A DNA stretch of 64,000 bases, from positions 640,001-704,000 of the forward strand of contig JAWRVZ010000153.1 of NCBI GenBank assembly GCA_037043235.1. Direction: 5' to 3'. The DNA comes from Rhodeus uyekii. Its lineage: Eukaryota > Chordata > Actinopteri > Cypriniformes > Acheilognathidae. Below, piece by piece: positions 54,282-64,000 of this stretch. The position numbers and the translations under genes were made by a program. How positions within the stretch are numbered: position 1 is the first letter of the stretch; each line of letters starts with the position of its first letter. The notes under the pieces are model-generated. The model was not told where the DNA came from. It did no database searches and saw only the letters and a program-made list of their open reading frames with translations.

Positions 54282-55630
54282 CCTTACAACGTAAAGAGAA
54301 CAATAATGAAAGCGTGCTCTTAACCTGAGCCTCATAGAGGTTTATAAGGCAGGAAGTGACATCAACATTCGCAGAAAGTACATGGATGCATTGTCACCAT
54401 TGGCTGAACGTCTGATGCATAAGGCACACAAAATTGGACACTCTTTGGGAGATTCTAATTTGTCCTCTGATCAGTGGAATTCTACAGGATTATGCAGAGC
54501 TTTTTGTGTAGAATTCATCTGGCAGTGTTTATCGGGAGGTCTAACAGTAGCCTAGTTTTCAGGTAGAGAAATTGAATAATCAAATGTAAAAAAGCTTTGC
54601 ACATTCATCCCTGTATAAATTAAATATAGATGGACCTTTATAAAGTTACAAAAGTGATTCAGTCAAGATACCTATGAACACTTCTGCAAATGAGTGCTAG
54701 AAAAATGTCCAGCCGATGCAGAGAGTCCATAAAGCCACGGATTAAACACCCACTTAAACGACGGCGTAGAACAAGCAGTTTTAATCCTGTTTCCGTAACA
54801 CCCACTCCACTGTGCTGAAACCCTGCCAAGACTTTTTCAAAACCACAGGGTCAAAACATCAGCGGACACCCTCTTTCGATTCCCTACATCCTGCTGTTCA
54901 ACATCATATAATCATCAAAAACAAAAGGCGGCATTAAGTGTAATGTTATATAGCTGAAACCACAGGGTAGGATCAGTTATTACAAAACAAGAATGAATAA
55001 ACACAGTGGGGACATTTTAATGCACTTTACCTGATTTGGCACAAGGATCAACTAAATCCATGCCCTATTTGTGTAATGAATCACAATTTGAGATTATTCC
55101 TCAAAAGCATCAAACACACAAGCTTCGTTTTGTAGTTGCAGGGGAAAATAGTACACAAATACAAATACATGATACATTAGGAGTTAAAAAAAGTAACCAA
55201 GCTACAGAGAAAATTGGTTGCGCATGAGGTCTCAGAGTATTGCGACTTCTGTGTAGTCGGGAAGGAAGCAATAAAAAGTAATGAAAGAATGGCAATATGA
55301 ATGTAATAAGAAACAGAAATATGAGTCAGCCAGCCCTGCGGGTGCTGACCTGCTTTCCTCCTCACTAAAACAGAGGGCAGGGGACAAATCATCAATAATA
55401 TATACAAACAGTCTATTTCGCCACAGAGACTGCAGCACTTCCAGACTGCAAGCAAGGTTTCATTAAAGTCCCTCGCTCTGACCTCAACAGCCCGACAAGG
55501 AAACATGAAGAACATCCAAATGTGCCACAGCGATCGGGTAGATCTGACTAGCTTCGAGTTTTTGGGGGGTTATGTCATTGATATGACTAACAAACATGAT
55601 CATATTAACTGATTATCAATTTTACTTAAA
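54282..55630. other. Non-coding stretch, no gene seen
   Basis: Overlapping frames at 55036-55515 on both strands (up to 112 codons) show no resemblance to known proteins. No repeats are recognised. Confidence 0.5.
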
Positions 55631-56205
55631 GGGCCAGTCACACAGCCGATCACGCACAAATCACTCACAAATCACGCACAGATTGGGTTTGTGTGTCGAC
55701 AAATTGACCAAAGTATTCCACGAACATTCGACGCACGCCCGACGCATGAATCACTGACGGAGCGCGCTTCGCGAATCACGCTTCACGAACGTTCCACGAA
55801 CAAGCACTTTCAGAATCCACATTGTCAGTGGAATGAACGTGATACGTGCGCGGTTCATGCGTGATATGAAGGTGGGGCGTCAGTGGACGGACGTGGATTT
55901 GCGCAGTTTCAAACCAGTTCTGACGCATAAGCACTGACGGCCGACGCGTGTCCCGCGCATAGTCACGCATACTCGACGCATAAACTACGCACGCTGACTC
56001 ATGAATAACGTACACCGACGCATTTTTAACTGTTCAAAACTCAAAATCACGCACAAGCCGCCTTCGACGCACATCCACTTACAATCACTGACGGTCCATG
56101 TTCGTTCCACCGACGAATTATGCATACGACGCACGCTCCGCACAGAAACGAGAATCTGTGCGGAATTAGTGCGTGATTCATGCGTTTTCGCTGTGTAACT
56201 TGCCC
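55631..56205. mobile_element. CpG-rich MITE, copy 2
   Basis: This is the same element as at 15651, in the same orientation and of nearly equal length (575 against 577 bp). It opens GGGCCAGTCACACAGC and closes GCTGTGTAACTTGCCC. The flanks read CTTAAA before and TTAAC after, suggesting a TAA or TTAA target duplication. It has one 11-15 bp loss near 55697 relative to copy 1 and a short local gain near 56020 (GACGCATTTTTAACTG). Confidence 0.87.
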
Positions 56206-57029
56206 TTAACATTAAATATGTTTTAAAAAATCATTTATGTAAACTTCTAAATAGCTACTGGTATTGCAGAAAGCCTACAGTTTAACAGAGAGAAAAGAAA
56301 CTGATCAGACAGAGTGATGATAACATGCCTTAAAGGTTCAACAGAGCTTTTAACACATCAGCGTATCCAGCCAATACAGTATACCGTCAATGCATCTCTC
56401 ACACACACACACACACACATACACACAGCAAAGGATAGCGTAAGAGGAGACAGGCTGGATTGTGTTGGTGGACTTTTCTTGGCTAATATGTATTGTGACA
56501 CTCTCGATACCTACGCGTGTGTGTTTTGGCACTGCTCTAGATGGCGTGTTCTTGTGGACAGGTGGTAAAATTTGTGGTGTTTAAACATTCAAGCATGTAT
56601 GAGAATGTGTGGTGTACTGCAGACAGATGGTACATTTACTCTTATGTAATCATGTGTGCATGTGTGTGTGGGAATCAACAATGTAATCAGTGCCTTAAAG
56701 GAAAGCAATGTAAAATATGGCTCTTTAAATGCAAAAGAACACCACATATTGTGTTCAGTAACACGCGAGGTCTATTCTTGCAGCTTTTATTCTGTACTTT
56801 TACTGAGCGAAAGGTAAGTCGTGATGCGGTTTCTCACCGCATTCCAGTAAATGATGACTGCGGTGTTTTCTTCTGGACGTGTAACCGGCCAAGGCAAAAG
56901 TTATCAGTCATAGCAGACTCTGCTCACTGAAAACCCAACCAAACCATCAACGAAAATACAATCTTTGCGTTTTTATGTTTCTTTGGGATGCTCTGTGAGG
57001 AATTGAGTTGTGTTTAGCTCTGTGATCCA
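56206..57029. other. Non-coding stretch with (AC)n
   Basis: (AC)n lies at about 56400-56419. A 129-codon frame at 56541-56930 is Cys/Val-rich and resembles no protein I know. Confidence 0.5.
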
Positions 57030-58030
57030 TCAATCCGTCTATCCATCCTTCCCTCCGTCCAATCAATTGTTATGTTTATCATTTATTTTTCATATCTCTC
57101 TGTCTGTCTATCGTTTATTTTTCGTTTGTGTCTGTTTTTGATTTTTCATTTCTGTCTGTCTGTCTGTCATTTGTGTCTTTTGTTTATATTATGTCTTATC
57201 ATTTGTATCTATCGTTCATTTTTCACATTTGTCCATTTACTATTCACATTTATTTTTCATATCTTATTTGTCATATCTATCTTTTGTCTTTTTTCCATGT
57301 TTCATGTCTGTCTACTTATCATTCTGTCTATCATTTATTTTTCCAGTCTGTCTGTATATCTCTGTCTATCATTTATTTTTTGTTTGTGTCTGTCTATCAT
57401 TTATTTTCATGTCTGTCTGTCTGTCTATCTTTTGTGTCTATCGTATATTTTCATGTCTGTCTGTCTGTCTATCTTTTGTGTCTATCGTTTCTTTTCATGT
57501 CTGTCTTTCTGTCTGTCTATCTTTTGTGTCTATCGTTTATTTTCATGTCTGTCTGTCTATCTATCTTTTGTGTCCATCGTTTATTTTCATGTCTGTCTGT
57601 CTATCGTTTATTTTCATGTCTGTCTATCTCTCTTTTGTGTCCATCGTTTACTTTCATGTCTGTCTGTCTGTCTATCTTTTGTGTCCATCGTTTATTTTCA
57701 TGTCTGTCTGTCTGTCTATCGTTTATTCTCATGTCTGTCTATCTCTCTTTTGTGTCCATCGTTTACTTTCATGTCTGTCTGTCTGTCTGTCTATCTTTTG
57801 TGTCCATCGTTTATTTTCATGTCTGTCTGTCTGTCTATCGTTTATTTTCATGTCTGTCTATCTCTCTTTTGTGTCCATCGTTTACTTTCATGTCTGTCTG
57901 TCTATCTCTCTTGTGTGTCCATCGTTTATTTTCATGTCTGTCTGTCTGTCTGTCTGTCTATCTTTTGTGTCCATCGTTTATTTTCATGTCTGTCTGTCTA
58001 TCTCTCTTGTGTGTCCATCGTTTATTTTCA

Positions 58031-58063
<33 letters not shown>

Positions 58064-58440
58064 TTTGTGTCCATCGTTTATTTTCATGTCAGTCTGTCTA
58101 TCTATCTTTTGTGTCCATCGTTTATTTTCATGTCAGTCTGTCTATCTCTCTTTTGTGTCCATCGTTTACTTTCATGTCTGTCTGTCTATCTTTTGTGTCC
58201 ATCGTTTATTTTCATGTCTGTCTGTCTATCGTTTATTTTCATGTCTGTCTTTCTATCGTTTGTGCCTATCGTTTATTTTTCATGTCTCTCTGTCTATCGT
58301 TTGTTTTTCATTCTGTCTGTCTGTCTATCGTTTTTTTCATGTTTATCTGTTTGTCTAATGTTTATGTCTATTGTTCATTTTCATATCTCTCTATCATTTG
58401 TTCCTGTCGTTTGTTGTCTGTCTGTCTCATTTCCTTTTAG
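57030..58440 (+). repeat. Minisatellite built on TCTG/TCTA units
   Basis: A unit of roughly 40-50 bp, with the core TTTTGTGTCCATCGTTTATT then TTCATG followed by a variable number of GTCT units, repeats about 20 times between 57400 and 58260. Its edges are degenerate. Variant units (ATCG TTTACT, TCTCTCTTGTGTG) recur in a higher-order pattern. Because TCTG and TCTA units contain no stop in any forward frame, all three frames are open for 403-446 codons; these are not genes. Confidence 0.93.
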
Positions 58441-58596
58441 ATCAATAGACTCCATATGGAAAGACTAAAGCTAAAGTGTGTTTTTAAGTGTGTCACCAAA
58501 AAAAAAAAATATTCCATTGTGCAGCAGCTATATATAGACTATTGTTTTAAGCATCCTATTAATACATTAAAAAAAAAAAAAAAACTGTCACTTTTT
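58441..58596. other. Short non-coding spacer with poly-A runs
   Basis: Poly-A runs lie at 58498-58509 and 58569-58583. Confidence 0.7.
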
Positions 58597-58850
58597 GTGA
58601 AATATACTTTGGCCCTAAAAAAGTATTTGGACACCTGATACACAATGTGTGAATGTTATTTCTTTACAAATGTCAAAAAAAGCATAATTTATTTTAATGA
58701 ACCTCAGCAAATGCAAACTTCTAAAAAGGCCTTTGTTGGGCTAAAAATAATAGATGTGCTGTTCATAATTAAGACAAAGATATCTGGACACTGTTTAGCT
58801 GTCAAACGTTAGTGTAACATGTCCAACTCAATATTCTACATGTCCTACAC
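58597..58850. mobile_element. Possible Tc1/mariner end fragment
   Basis: TATACTTTGGCCCTAAAAAA followed by GTATTTGGACACCTG resembles the terminal repeat of a fish Tc1-like family, and ATATCTGGACACTG recurs at about 58780. No transposase is present, and boundaries are uncertain. Confidence 0.35.
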
Positions 58851-59799
58851 AAACAATAAAAAAATGGATTAAAATATGAACAATAAACATAAAACGATGG
58901 ATCCCATGCCTGTGTGTACAAAGACTTATACAGCCACTAAAAATCACTGCCACACCAGAAGCAATTGCAAAAATGGCTCAAAAAAGTTAATTCTGAGAAA
59001 TGCTCCTCCATAATTCACATTTTGTGGTTACTAAACGCCCTTTTACTTAATGCATGGCCCACTCTCTCTCTCTAAGACACACAGGTCGTTCAAAATGCTG
59101 CAGGTGACGTTCACATCTCACATCCTTTTAGATTATCTGCTCATCAATAATGCACAAGCCTTTATTCCTCTGAATCTGAGGTCCTATATCACCATCACCG
59201 TGTGTTCTCTCCTCATACAGAGCGAGAAAAATCACCCCTCCACTCACACTCCACCTTTCTAAGATCCATTTTTCCTCCCTTACACTCATTTATTTCACTC
59301 CTTCCATTTATCCATATAGTAATCTGCCCTTCGGTGTATGACAAGAAAAATTGTCGCGCTTCTGTCACGAGGCACAGAGAAGCAATAACAAAGTTTGCAG
59401 ATGTAACCTGCTTGGCCAGAAGTATGAAAATTCTGGAAGAGACATGAAAAATAATGCATATCCAGCCTTATTATGCTTGAAGAATTATGGGTTTTGCCCA
59501 CTAATTTAGCTAAGCGTCATATGAAAGGCTAACATATTCCCAGTGGTCTCCTGTATGGAATCTATCCATTTGACCATGTAAATGTAGGTCTACACTTTAG
59601 CTTGTTCTGGTGAACAACTGCCCATTTAAACAGCTTTTTGAGTTACCGGTATTCCTAAAAACAAAGCAGGAAGAAACAGGTGTGCTCATGGTGCTCTCTT
59701 ATTACATGCCACTCTAATATCTCAAACAAACATAGAAAATCTTGATACCTTTTCAAATATTTGAGGGCTTGAATGTTACACATTTCCACCAACTAGATC
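58851..59799. other. Non-coding stretch, no gene seen
   Basis: No repeat family or gene recognised. Frames of up to 81 codons overlap on both strands. Confidence 0.5.
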
Positions 59800-60308
59800 T
59801 TCCATAGATGGACATAGTGTAATAATTGATGTATGGATGGATATAGTGTAAAGATTGATGGATAAAGTGGATGTATAGATGGCTGGATATAGTGTAAGTA
59901 TGGATGGTTATAGTGATGTGATGGATGGATGGATGGATAAAGTGTAAGGATGGATCGATAGATAAATGGATATAGTTTATGGATGGATATAGAGGATGGA
60001 TTGGTATAGTGTAAGGATGGATACAGTTTATGGATGTATGGATGGATAGATATAGTGTAAGGATGGTTGGTTATAGTGAAGTGATGGATTGATGGATGAA
60101 TGGATATAGTTTATGGGTGATGTATGGATGGATACATTGATGGATTTAGGTCATGGATGGATATAGTGTAAGGGTGGGTGGATGGATAGATGGATGGATA
60201 TAGTGTATGTATGGATATAGTGGATGGACAGATATAGTTTAAGGATGGATACAGTATATGGATGGATGGACAGACAGATGATATGGATAGATGGATATGG
60301 ATAGATGG
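59800..60308 (+). repeat. GGAT-based minisatellite
   Basis: Degenerate units combining ATGGATGGAT with ATATAGTGTAAGG repeat from about 59806. It passes into a pure GATA tract. Confidence 0.9.
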
Positions 60309-60311
60309 ATC

Positions 60312-60388
<77 letters not shown>
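60309..60388. repeat. (GATA)n microsatellite
   Basis: About 19-20 perfect GATA units. Confidence 0.97.
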
Positions 60389-60389
<1 letters not shown>

Positions 60390-60577
60390 AAAACTGATAA
60401 AATAATAAAATACATTGCAAATAAATTAATTACAAAAGGAATTATTACAAAATTGAAAACAAATACAATTCCAAAAATAACAAAAAATTATTAATTATCA
60501 ATAACATTTCATTATCAATACTCAAAAATAAATAATAAACCAAGTTAAAAATTTAAATAAATACAAAAAACAAACAC

Positions 60578-60808
60578 TGTCACACATCACTGGTCACCTT
60601 CAGAACTACAAATCCCATGATCCTCCCTGATCATCACCTGGATCATGCACAGCTGCCGTCACTCACCCTCATCAGTTTCACCTGTTATATACCTGTTTCA
60701 CGCTCACATGCGTGTCGGTTGTTGTTTGAGTCTGGACTGTTTTTTGAATAAACCCGTTTGTTTTATAGAATCTTTTGAAAACTTTGTCTTCTTCCACCTT
60801 GGCTGACA
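60578..60808 (+). mobile_element. Solo LTR-like element
   Basis: It begins TGTCACACATCACTGG and ends GGCTGACA. A TATATACC motif lies at about 60694 and an AATAAA signal at about 60748, followed by a T-rich tail, the expected U3-R-U5 order. The flanks (AACAC and CACAG) do not give a clean target duplication. Confidence 0.5.
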
Positions 60809-61657
60809 CACAGATTGTTTGTACAGCCAGCCACTGCTTGTAGTTTACTTTAAAAAAGATCTTGCAATGATGAGGTTAGACGTTGAATAACAGTTAACAA
60901 TGAGAAGAAATACCGTTCTAATAATGCAAAATAATATACATCAATATCTAATAACCTCGTGCCTTTAGGAGTTTGTAGATAAGAGAACGTGTGTCAAATT
61001 CTGGAAGACATAAACCAATATGATGAACAGTGTGAGTGACTGTACGTAACCGCAGGTGGCCTGACCTCTCTTTTCTAATAAATTCACTCCCGGTTCCCCA
61101 AGTGAGTCCAAACCTCTCGAAACAACATATCCTCAAGCACCGTTCTGAGACCAGAGTCCTCCCTTAATGTTTAACACCTGCTGTTATGTGTGAAACAGTA
61201 AACTGCTCTCAGATCAGCATCTCCGGGTGTTTTCTCTGGGGCGCTGGTATCCATCAGTGGCCGGGTGATATATAGAGGTAATATAAAGTTCATTCACAGT
61301 ACAGTGGCCTGCTGTTTTTCTCTGTTTGTGCCCCTGTCAGCAACCACGACGCATGCAGGAAACTCCGCTCTCTAAATTCAAACTTGAGTTTCCAAGAGCT
61401 TTTTCCAAGGGTCTTGCAGCCTCAACATGTTTAACTTTCAATCACAAAAAAAAAAGAAGAAATTAATGGATAAGATTACATTAATAGTACTCCAAAGTAG
61501 TTCTTCGTTGTTTTTGTGATAATAATGTCCACTGATGAATCATGCATAACAACACTAATGGGATATAAGAAGATAAAACCAGTTGGGCAACTTATGATTT
61601 CATTCTCAAAACTATTGAAAGTCAGTCAATCAACAAACACCTAATTAAAATAAGACG
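60809..61657. other. Non-coding stretch, no gene seen
   Basis: No repeat or gene recognised; poly-A at 61446-61455. Confidence 0.5.
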
Positions 61658-61891
61658 GTAACACGTTAGAATAAGGTTTTATTTGCTAATATTAGTTAAC
61701 TACATTATTTAACACAAACTAAAAATAGTTTTTAATGCATTTACTAATATTCATTTCAATACTGAAAAATATGAATCTGTTAACATTAATGAACATATAC
61801 AAAGGTTCATAAATGCTGGTGGAATATTACTCATTCGTGTTAGTTAATGCATTGACAAATGTTAGCAAATGAGATCTTATTGTAAAGTTAT
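61658..61891. mobile_element. Palindromic MITE (TAACACTTTA-type)
   Basis: The left end GTAACACGTTAGAATAAGGT, followed by TTTATTTGCTAATATTAGTT, is mirrored at the right by AATGTTAGCAAATGAGATCT and TATTGTAAAGTTAT, giving imperfect inverted arms of about 50 bp. The AATAAG/GTTAACATTAGTTAA wording matches a very common fish MITE. Confidence 0.75.
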
Positions 61892-62100
61892 ACTAGTAAA
61901 ATAAATAAATTAAACAAAATATGCATTAAATAAATAAAGTACACTAAGATAAAATCTGTGTGAAGGAATTTTCCATACTGATTTTTTACAGGTGTTTTTA
62001 CTATATTTTGTGTTACTTATTGAATTCTGAGTTCTAACAGATAATATTCTGGCAGACTTACCAGAAACTTTTCTGTTGTAGATTGGGTATCGAATGAATA
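61892..62100. other. Short AT-rich spacer
   Basis: No recognised content. Confidence 0.6.
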
Positions 62101-62102
62101 TC

Positions 62103-62156
<54 letters not shown>

Positions 62157-62158
62157 GA
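62101..62158. repeat. Perfect palindrome with (TA)n core
   Basis: TCCTCA, then about 23 TA units, then TGAGGA. The whole run is self-complementary. It is followed by a short GGAT repeat (to about 62171). Confidence 0.95.
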
Positions 62159-63174
62159 TGGATGGATGGATGAATAGATAGATATTAGTTATAGCATCTA
62201 CAGAACAATCTAACTGCAACATATAATGAGCCACCTCCAATCACTTGTTAACCTGGCCGTGACCCTGAAGCTGCTAGCATGTTCTTCCAGTCTAAAACTA
62301 CACATTTTACATTGCCGTGTCAAATGAGTTTAGTAAACATTATTCTGAACCCTATAACTGCATCCTGTCGCTCTGCTAATACAACACACTCACACATTTC
62401 CAGAAAGCTAATGTGCTCTGGGGAACTGTAGAAAATGCTTTCACAGTCCTCCATGTTGCGTCAATGGTTGTGTAAACACGCAAGAGCCCATTTGTGTGCG
62501 GGGGGCATGTGTGAAAGTAAGAGCGAGAGATTCGGGTGAGAACGTGTTTAGGAAACGTGTGAATGTGTGTAACTCTTAGGGATGGAAAAAAAGCGTGCAG
62601 GGCAGATGTTTATGAGCATTGCTAATGCATGAAATGTGCCTGGAGTGACAATTGTTTTAACGGTTTCTAGTAATTGTTGAAAGAGGTCAAGCAGTGAATG
62701 AGCGATGAAGAGGAGGTGAAAGCAAGGCATAGCGACAGAAATAAACGATGATAAGTTGGAAAGAAATATCTTTTACAGACCAAAATCTCACTCTATCAGA
62801 ATTTATGAGCTAATTGTAAGTCTTCTGTAACCACAGTTAACATCACTGGGAAACACATTTATGGTTTAGGGTAAATTATGATCGCAGAACATATGCTAAA
62901 CGTATTCAAATGCATCCTAATATAGTTGACATCTCTAATTTGGGAACTGGTGAAACAGTTTCAGCTAACCTTTCTAAGGATTGGGCTGCTTGTCAGTAAA
63001 ACAATGAATTTCCTGTCCTCTGATTATCCATGGGCACATCAGGCAGCTGTGTAACTATAATCCAACAAAAGCCCAGGGAAATAGCGAGGCTAATTGCTGA
63101 ATTTGCATAGGAAATCAGAGTATTGAAACTAACCTAACTAATTGCCGAAATTGCATTCAAAGGTTTCGGCTATT
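62159..63174. other. Non-coding stretch, possible conserved element
   Basis: The part 62950-63174 is non-repetitive with GCTAATTGCTGAATTTGCAT and CTAACTAATTGCCGAAATTG motifs that echo each other. No gene is supported. Confidence 0.45.
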
Positions 63175-63530
63175 GTCAATAGTAGTGCGTTCATTAGTGG
63201 CCCCCACAATTAATGCAATCAAAAGTAAGTGTGTGCTAGGAATCATTAATGAGAAGTCCCTCTGTTGCTGTTCTCGTCACGTAGAAGATTTGGAAAAGAA
63301 AGATTATCTTTTGAAGCCACATATTGAGATGTATATTTCACATGTTGAGGTAAACTTTAGGCCTGCTTTGGATCTTGTGGCTCTTGAGAAAGTTAATTCT
63401 TCTTCATATAATGAAACAGACAAAACTGCACTCAGAAGTGCTGTCCATAGTCAAAAGTAGTACACTAATTAGTGGCAGCCACAATTAATGCAATCAGCAG
63501 CATATTTGTGCCAAGAATCTTTCACGAAAT
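63175..63530 (+). repeat. Two diverged copies of an 80-bp AT-rich block
   Basis: 63175-63256 and 63450-63530 align over about 80 bp with a fully identical core CCACAATTAATGCAATCA (63204-63221 and 63479-63496), preceded by ATTAGTGGC in both. The core combines a homeodomain TAAT site and an ATGCAAT octamer-like site. A 95-codon open frame (63173-63460) runs through the first copy, but it resembles no protein I know and the second copy does not preserve it. Confidence 0.7.
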
Positions 63531-64000
63531 TGCATTCCGTTCTTGTTTTCATTGCACAGTTATGTCTAAAAGTTGATTGTAATTGTAATTTAAAGCAAAG
63601 TGAATAGATTTAACATTTAACATTAATTGAAATTCAAGGAAGTTCTGTCACGTTTTAATATATCATTATTATATTTTTTTAATTACAATTCAAATACATT
63701 TTAAAGAAAAATGTGTCAATGCAATTTGTTAAATAAATAATTTTGCTTATGATTTTTTTGCAAATATTTTCTCATATAAATGTAAAATTGCAATGATGAA
63801 TTAAAAAAACAACCAATGAAATGTTAAGATAAAAATAATGACCAACAGAAATAACCAACCGATAAAAAGAACGACTCATCAACTCAAAGAAAGTTCTACT
63901 AAATACAATCAAAAGAAAGTCTGACCGATCAAAAGAACGTCAGACTGAAACAACGACTGATGAAATTAATGAACGAATGAAAGATTAAACAACCAAGTGA
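63531..64000. other. Non-coding stretch with degenerate short repeats
   Basis: AT-rich; the last 150 bp contain loosely repeated AAAGAAAGT/AAAGAACG and CGACTGAT-type motifs, perhaps an old minisatellite cut by the window edge. Confidence 0.45.

Noticed and set aside
57400..58260. A CRISPR-like array
   Set aside because: Units are adjacent variants of one short repeat without unique spacers, and the setting is a vertebrate genome.
57072..58468. Three overlapping open frames of 403-446 codons
   Set aside because: They exist because the TCTG/TCTA minisatellite has no stop in any forward frame; the residues simply mirror the repeat.
60151..60420. An 89-codon minus frame of repeated Ile-Tyr-Leu-Ser
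   Set aside because: It translates the (GATA)n microsatellite.
63173..63460. A 95-codon plus-strand gene
   Set aside because: The frame starts in a duplicated AT-rich block and is not preserved in the second copy.

Overview
The window looks like non-coding DNA from a bony fish, most likely a cyprinid or close relative. The basis is repeat content recognised by eye: several decayed copies of a high-copy repeat I know from zebrafish and carp sequence, Tc1-like transposons, a 5S rRNA-derived SINE, hAT and pogo/Tigger-type MITEs, solo LTR-like elements, and many long (AT)n tracts. No database search was possible, so the species and family names rest on memory of these families.

I found no host protein-coding gene, rRNA or intact tRNA gene that I can defend. 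Almost every longer open frame is either a stop-free microsatellite (57.0-58.4 kb, 51.9-52.1 kb, 19.4 kb) or chance. The only recognisable protein remnants are three broken Tc1/mariner transposases (about 5.6-6.7 kb minus, 37.2-38.0 kb plus, 42.9-43.6 kb plus) and a possible pogo/Tigger transposase tail near 12.2 kb. One 60-codon minus-strand frame behind a good splice acceptor (50.4-50.6 kb) is reported only as a weak exon candidate.

Layout: 0.2-0.95 kb solo LTR (minus) with a 5-bp target duplication; 1.0-2.0 kb and 11.7-12.6 kb two copies of one pogo-like MITE; 5.6-6.7 kb Tc1 copy; 7.9-8.3 kb cyprinid repeat; 9.9-10.35 kb AT hairpin and tandem duplication; 15.65-16.23 kb and 55.63-56.21 kb two copies of a CpG-rich MITE; 17.8-18.3 kb 5S-derived SINE; 24.8-25.5 kb AT-rich direct/inverted array; 28.2-28.5 kb LTR-like; 31.6-31.9 kb hAT MITE with 8-bp target duplication; 31.95-32.5 kb second LTR of the first family; 35.3-35.6, 38.4-38.7 and 39.6 kb more cyprinid repeat copies; 37.2-38.0 kb Tc1 copy; 43 kb DD36E-type Tc1 remnant; 45.3-45.75 kb MITE; 49.0 kb tRNA-like SINE head; 49.14-49.70 kb and 53.58-54.28 kb two copies of a second pogo-like MITE; 49.89-51.31 kb a 108/110-bp inverted repeat around 1.2 kb of unique DNA; 57.0-58.4 kb a minisatellite built on TCTG/TCTA; 59.8-60.4 kb GGAT/GATA repeats; 60.6-60.8 kb LTR-like; 61.66-61.89 kb palindromic MITE; 63.2-63.5 kb a duplicated AT-rich motif block.

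Between the repeats lie long stretches of balanced-composition sequence with many homeodomain-type TAAT cores. These look like an intergenic desert or a large intron that may carry conserved non-coding elements, but conservation cannot be judged from one sequence. The most unusual items are the near-identical inverted repeat at 49.9/51.3 kb, the LTR-end hairpin with a compensatory base-pair change between two copies, and the duplicated block at 63.2/63.5 kb.
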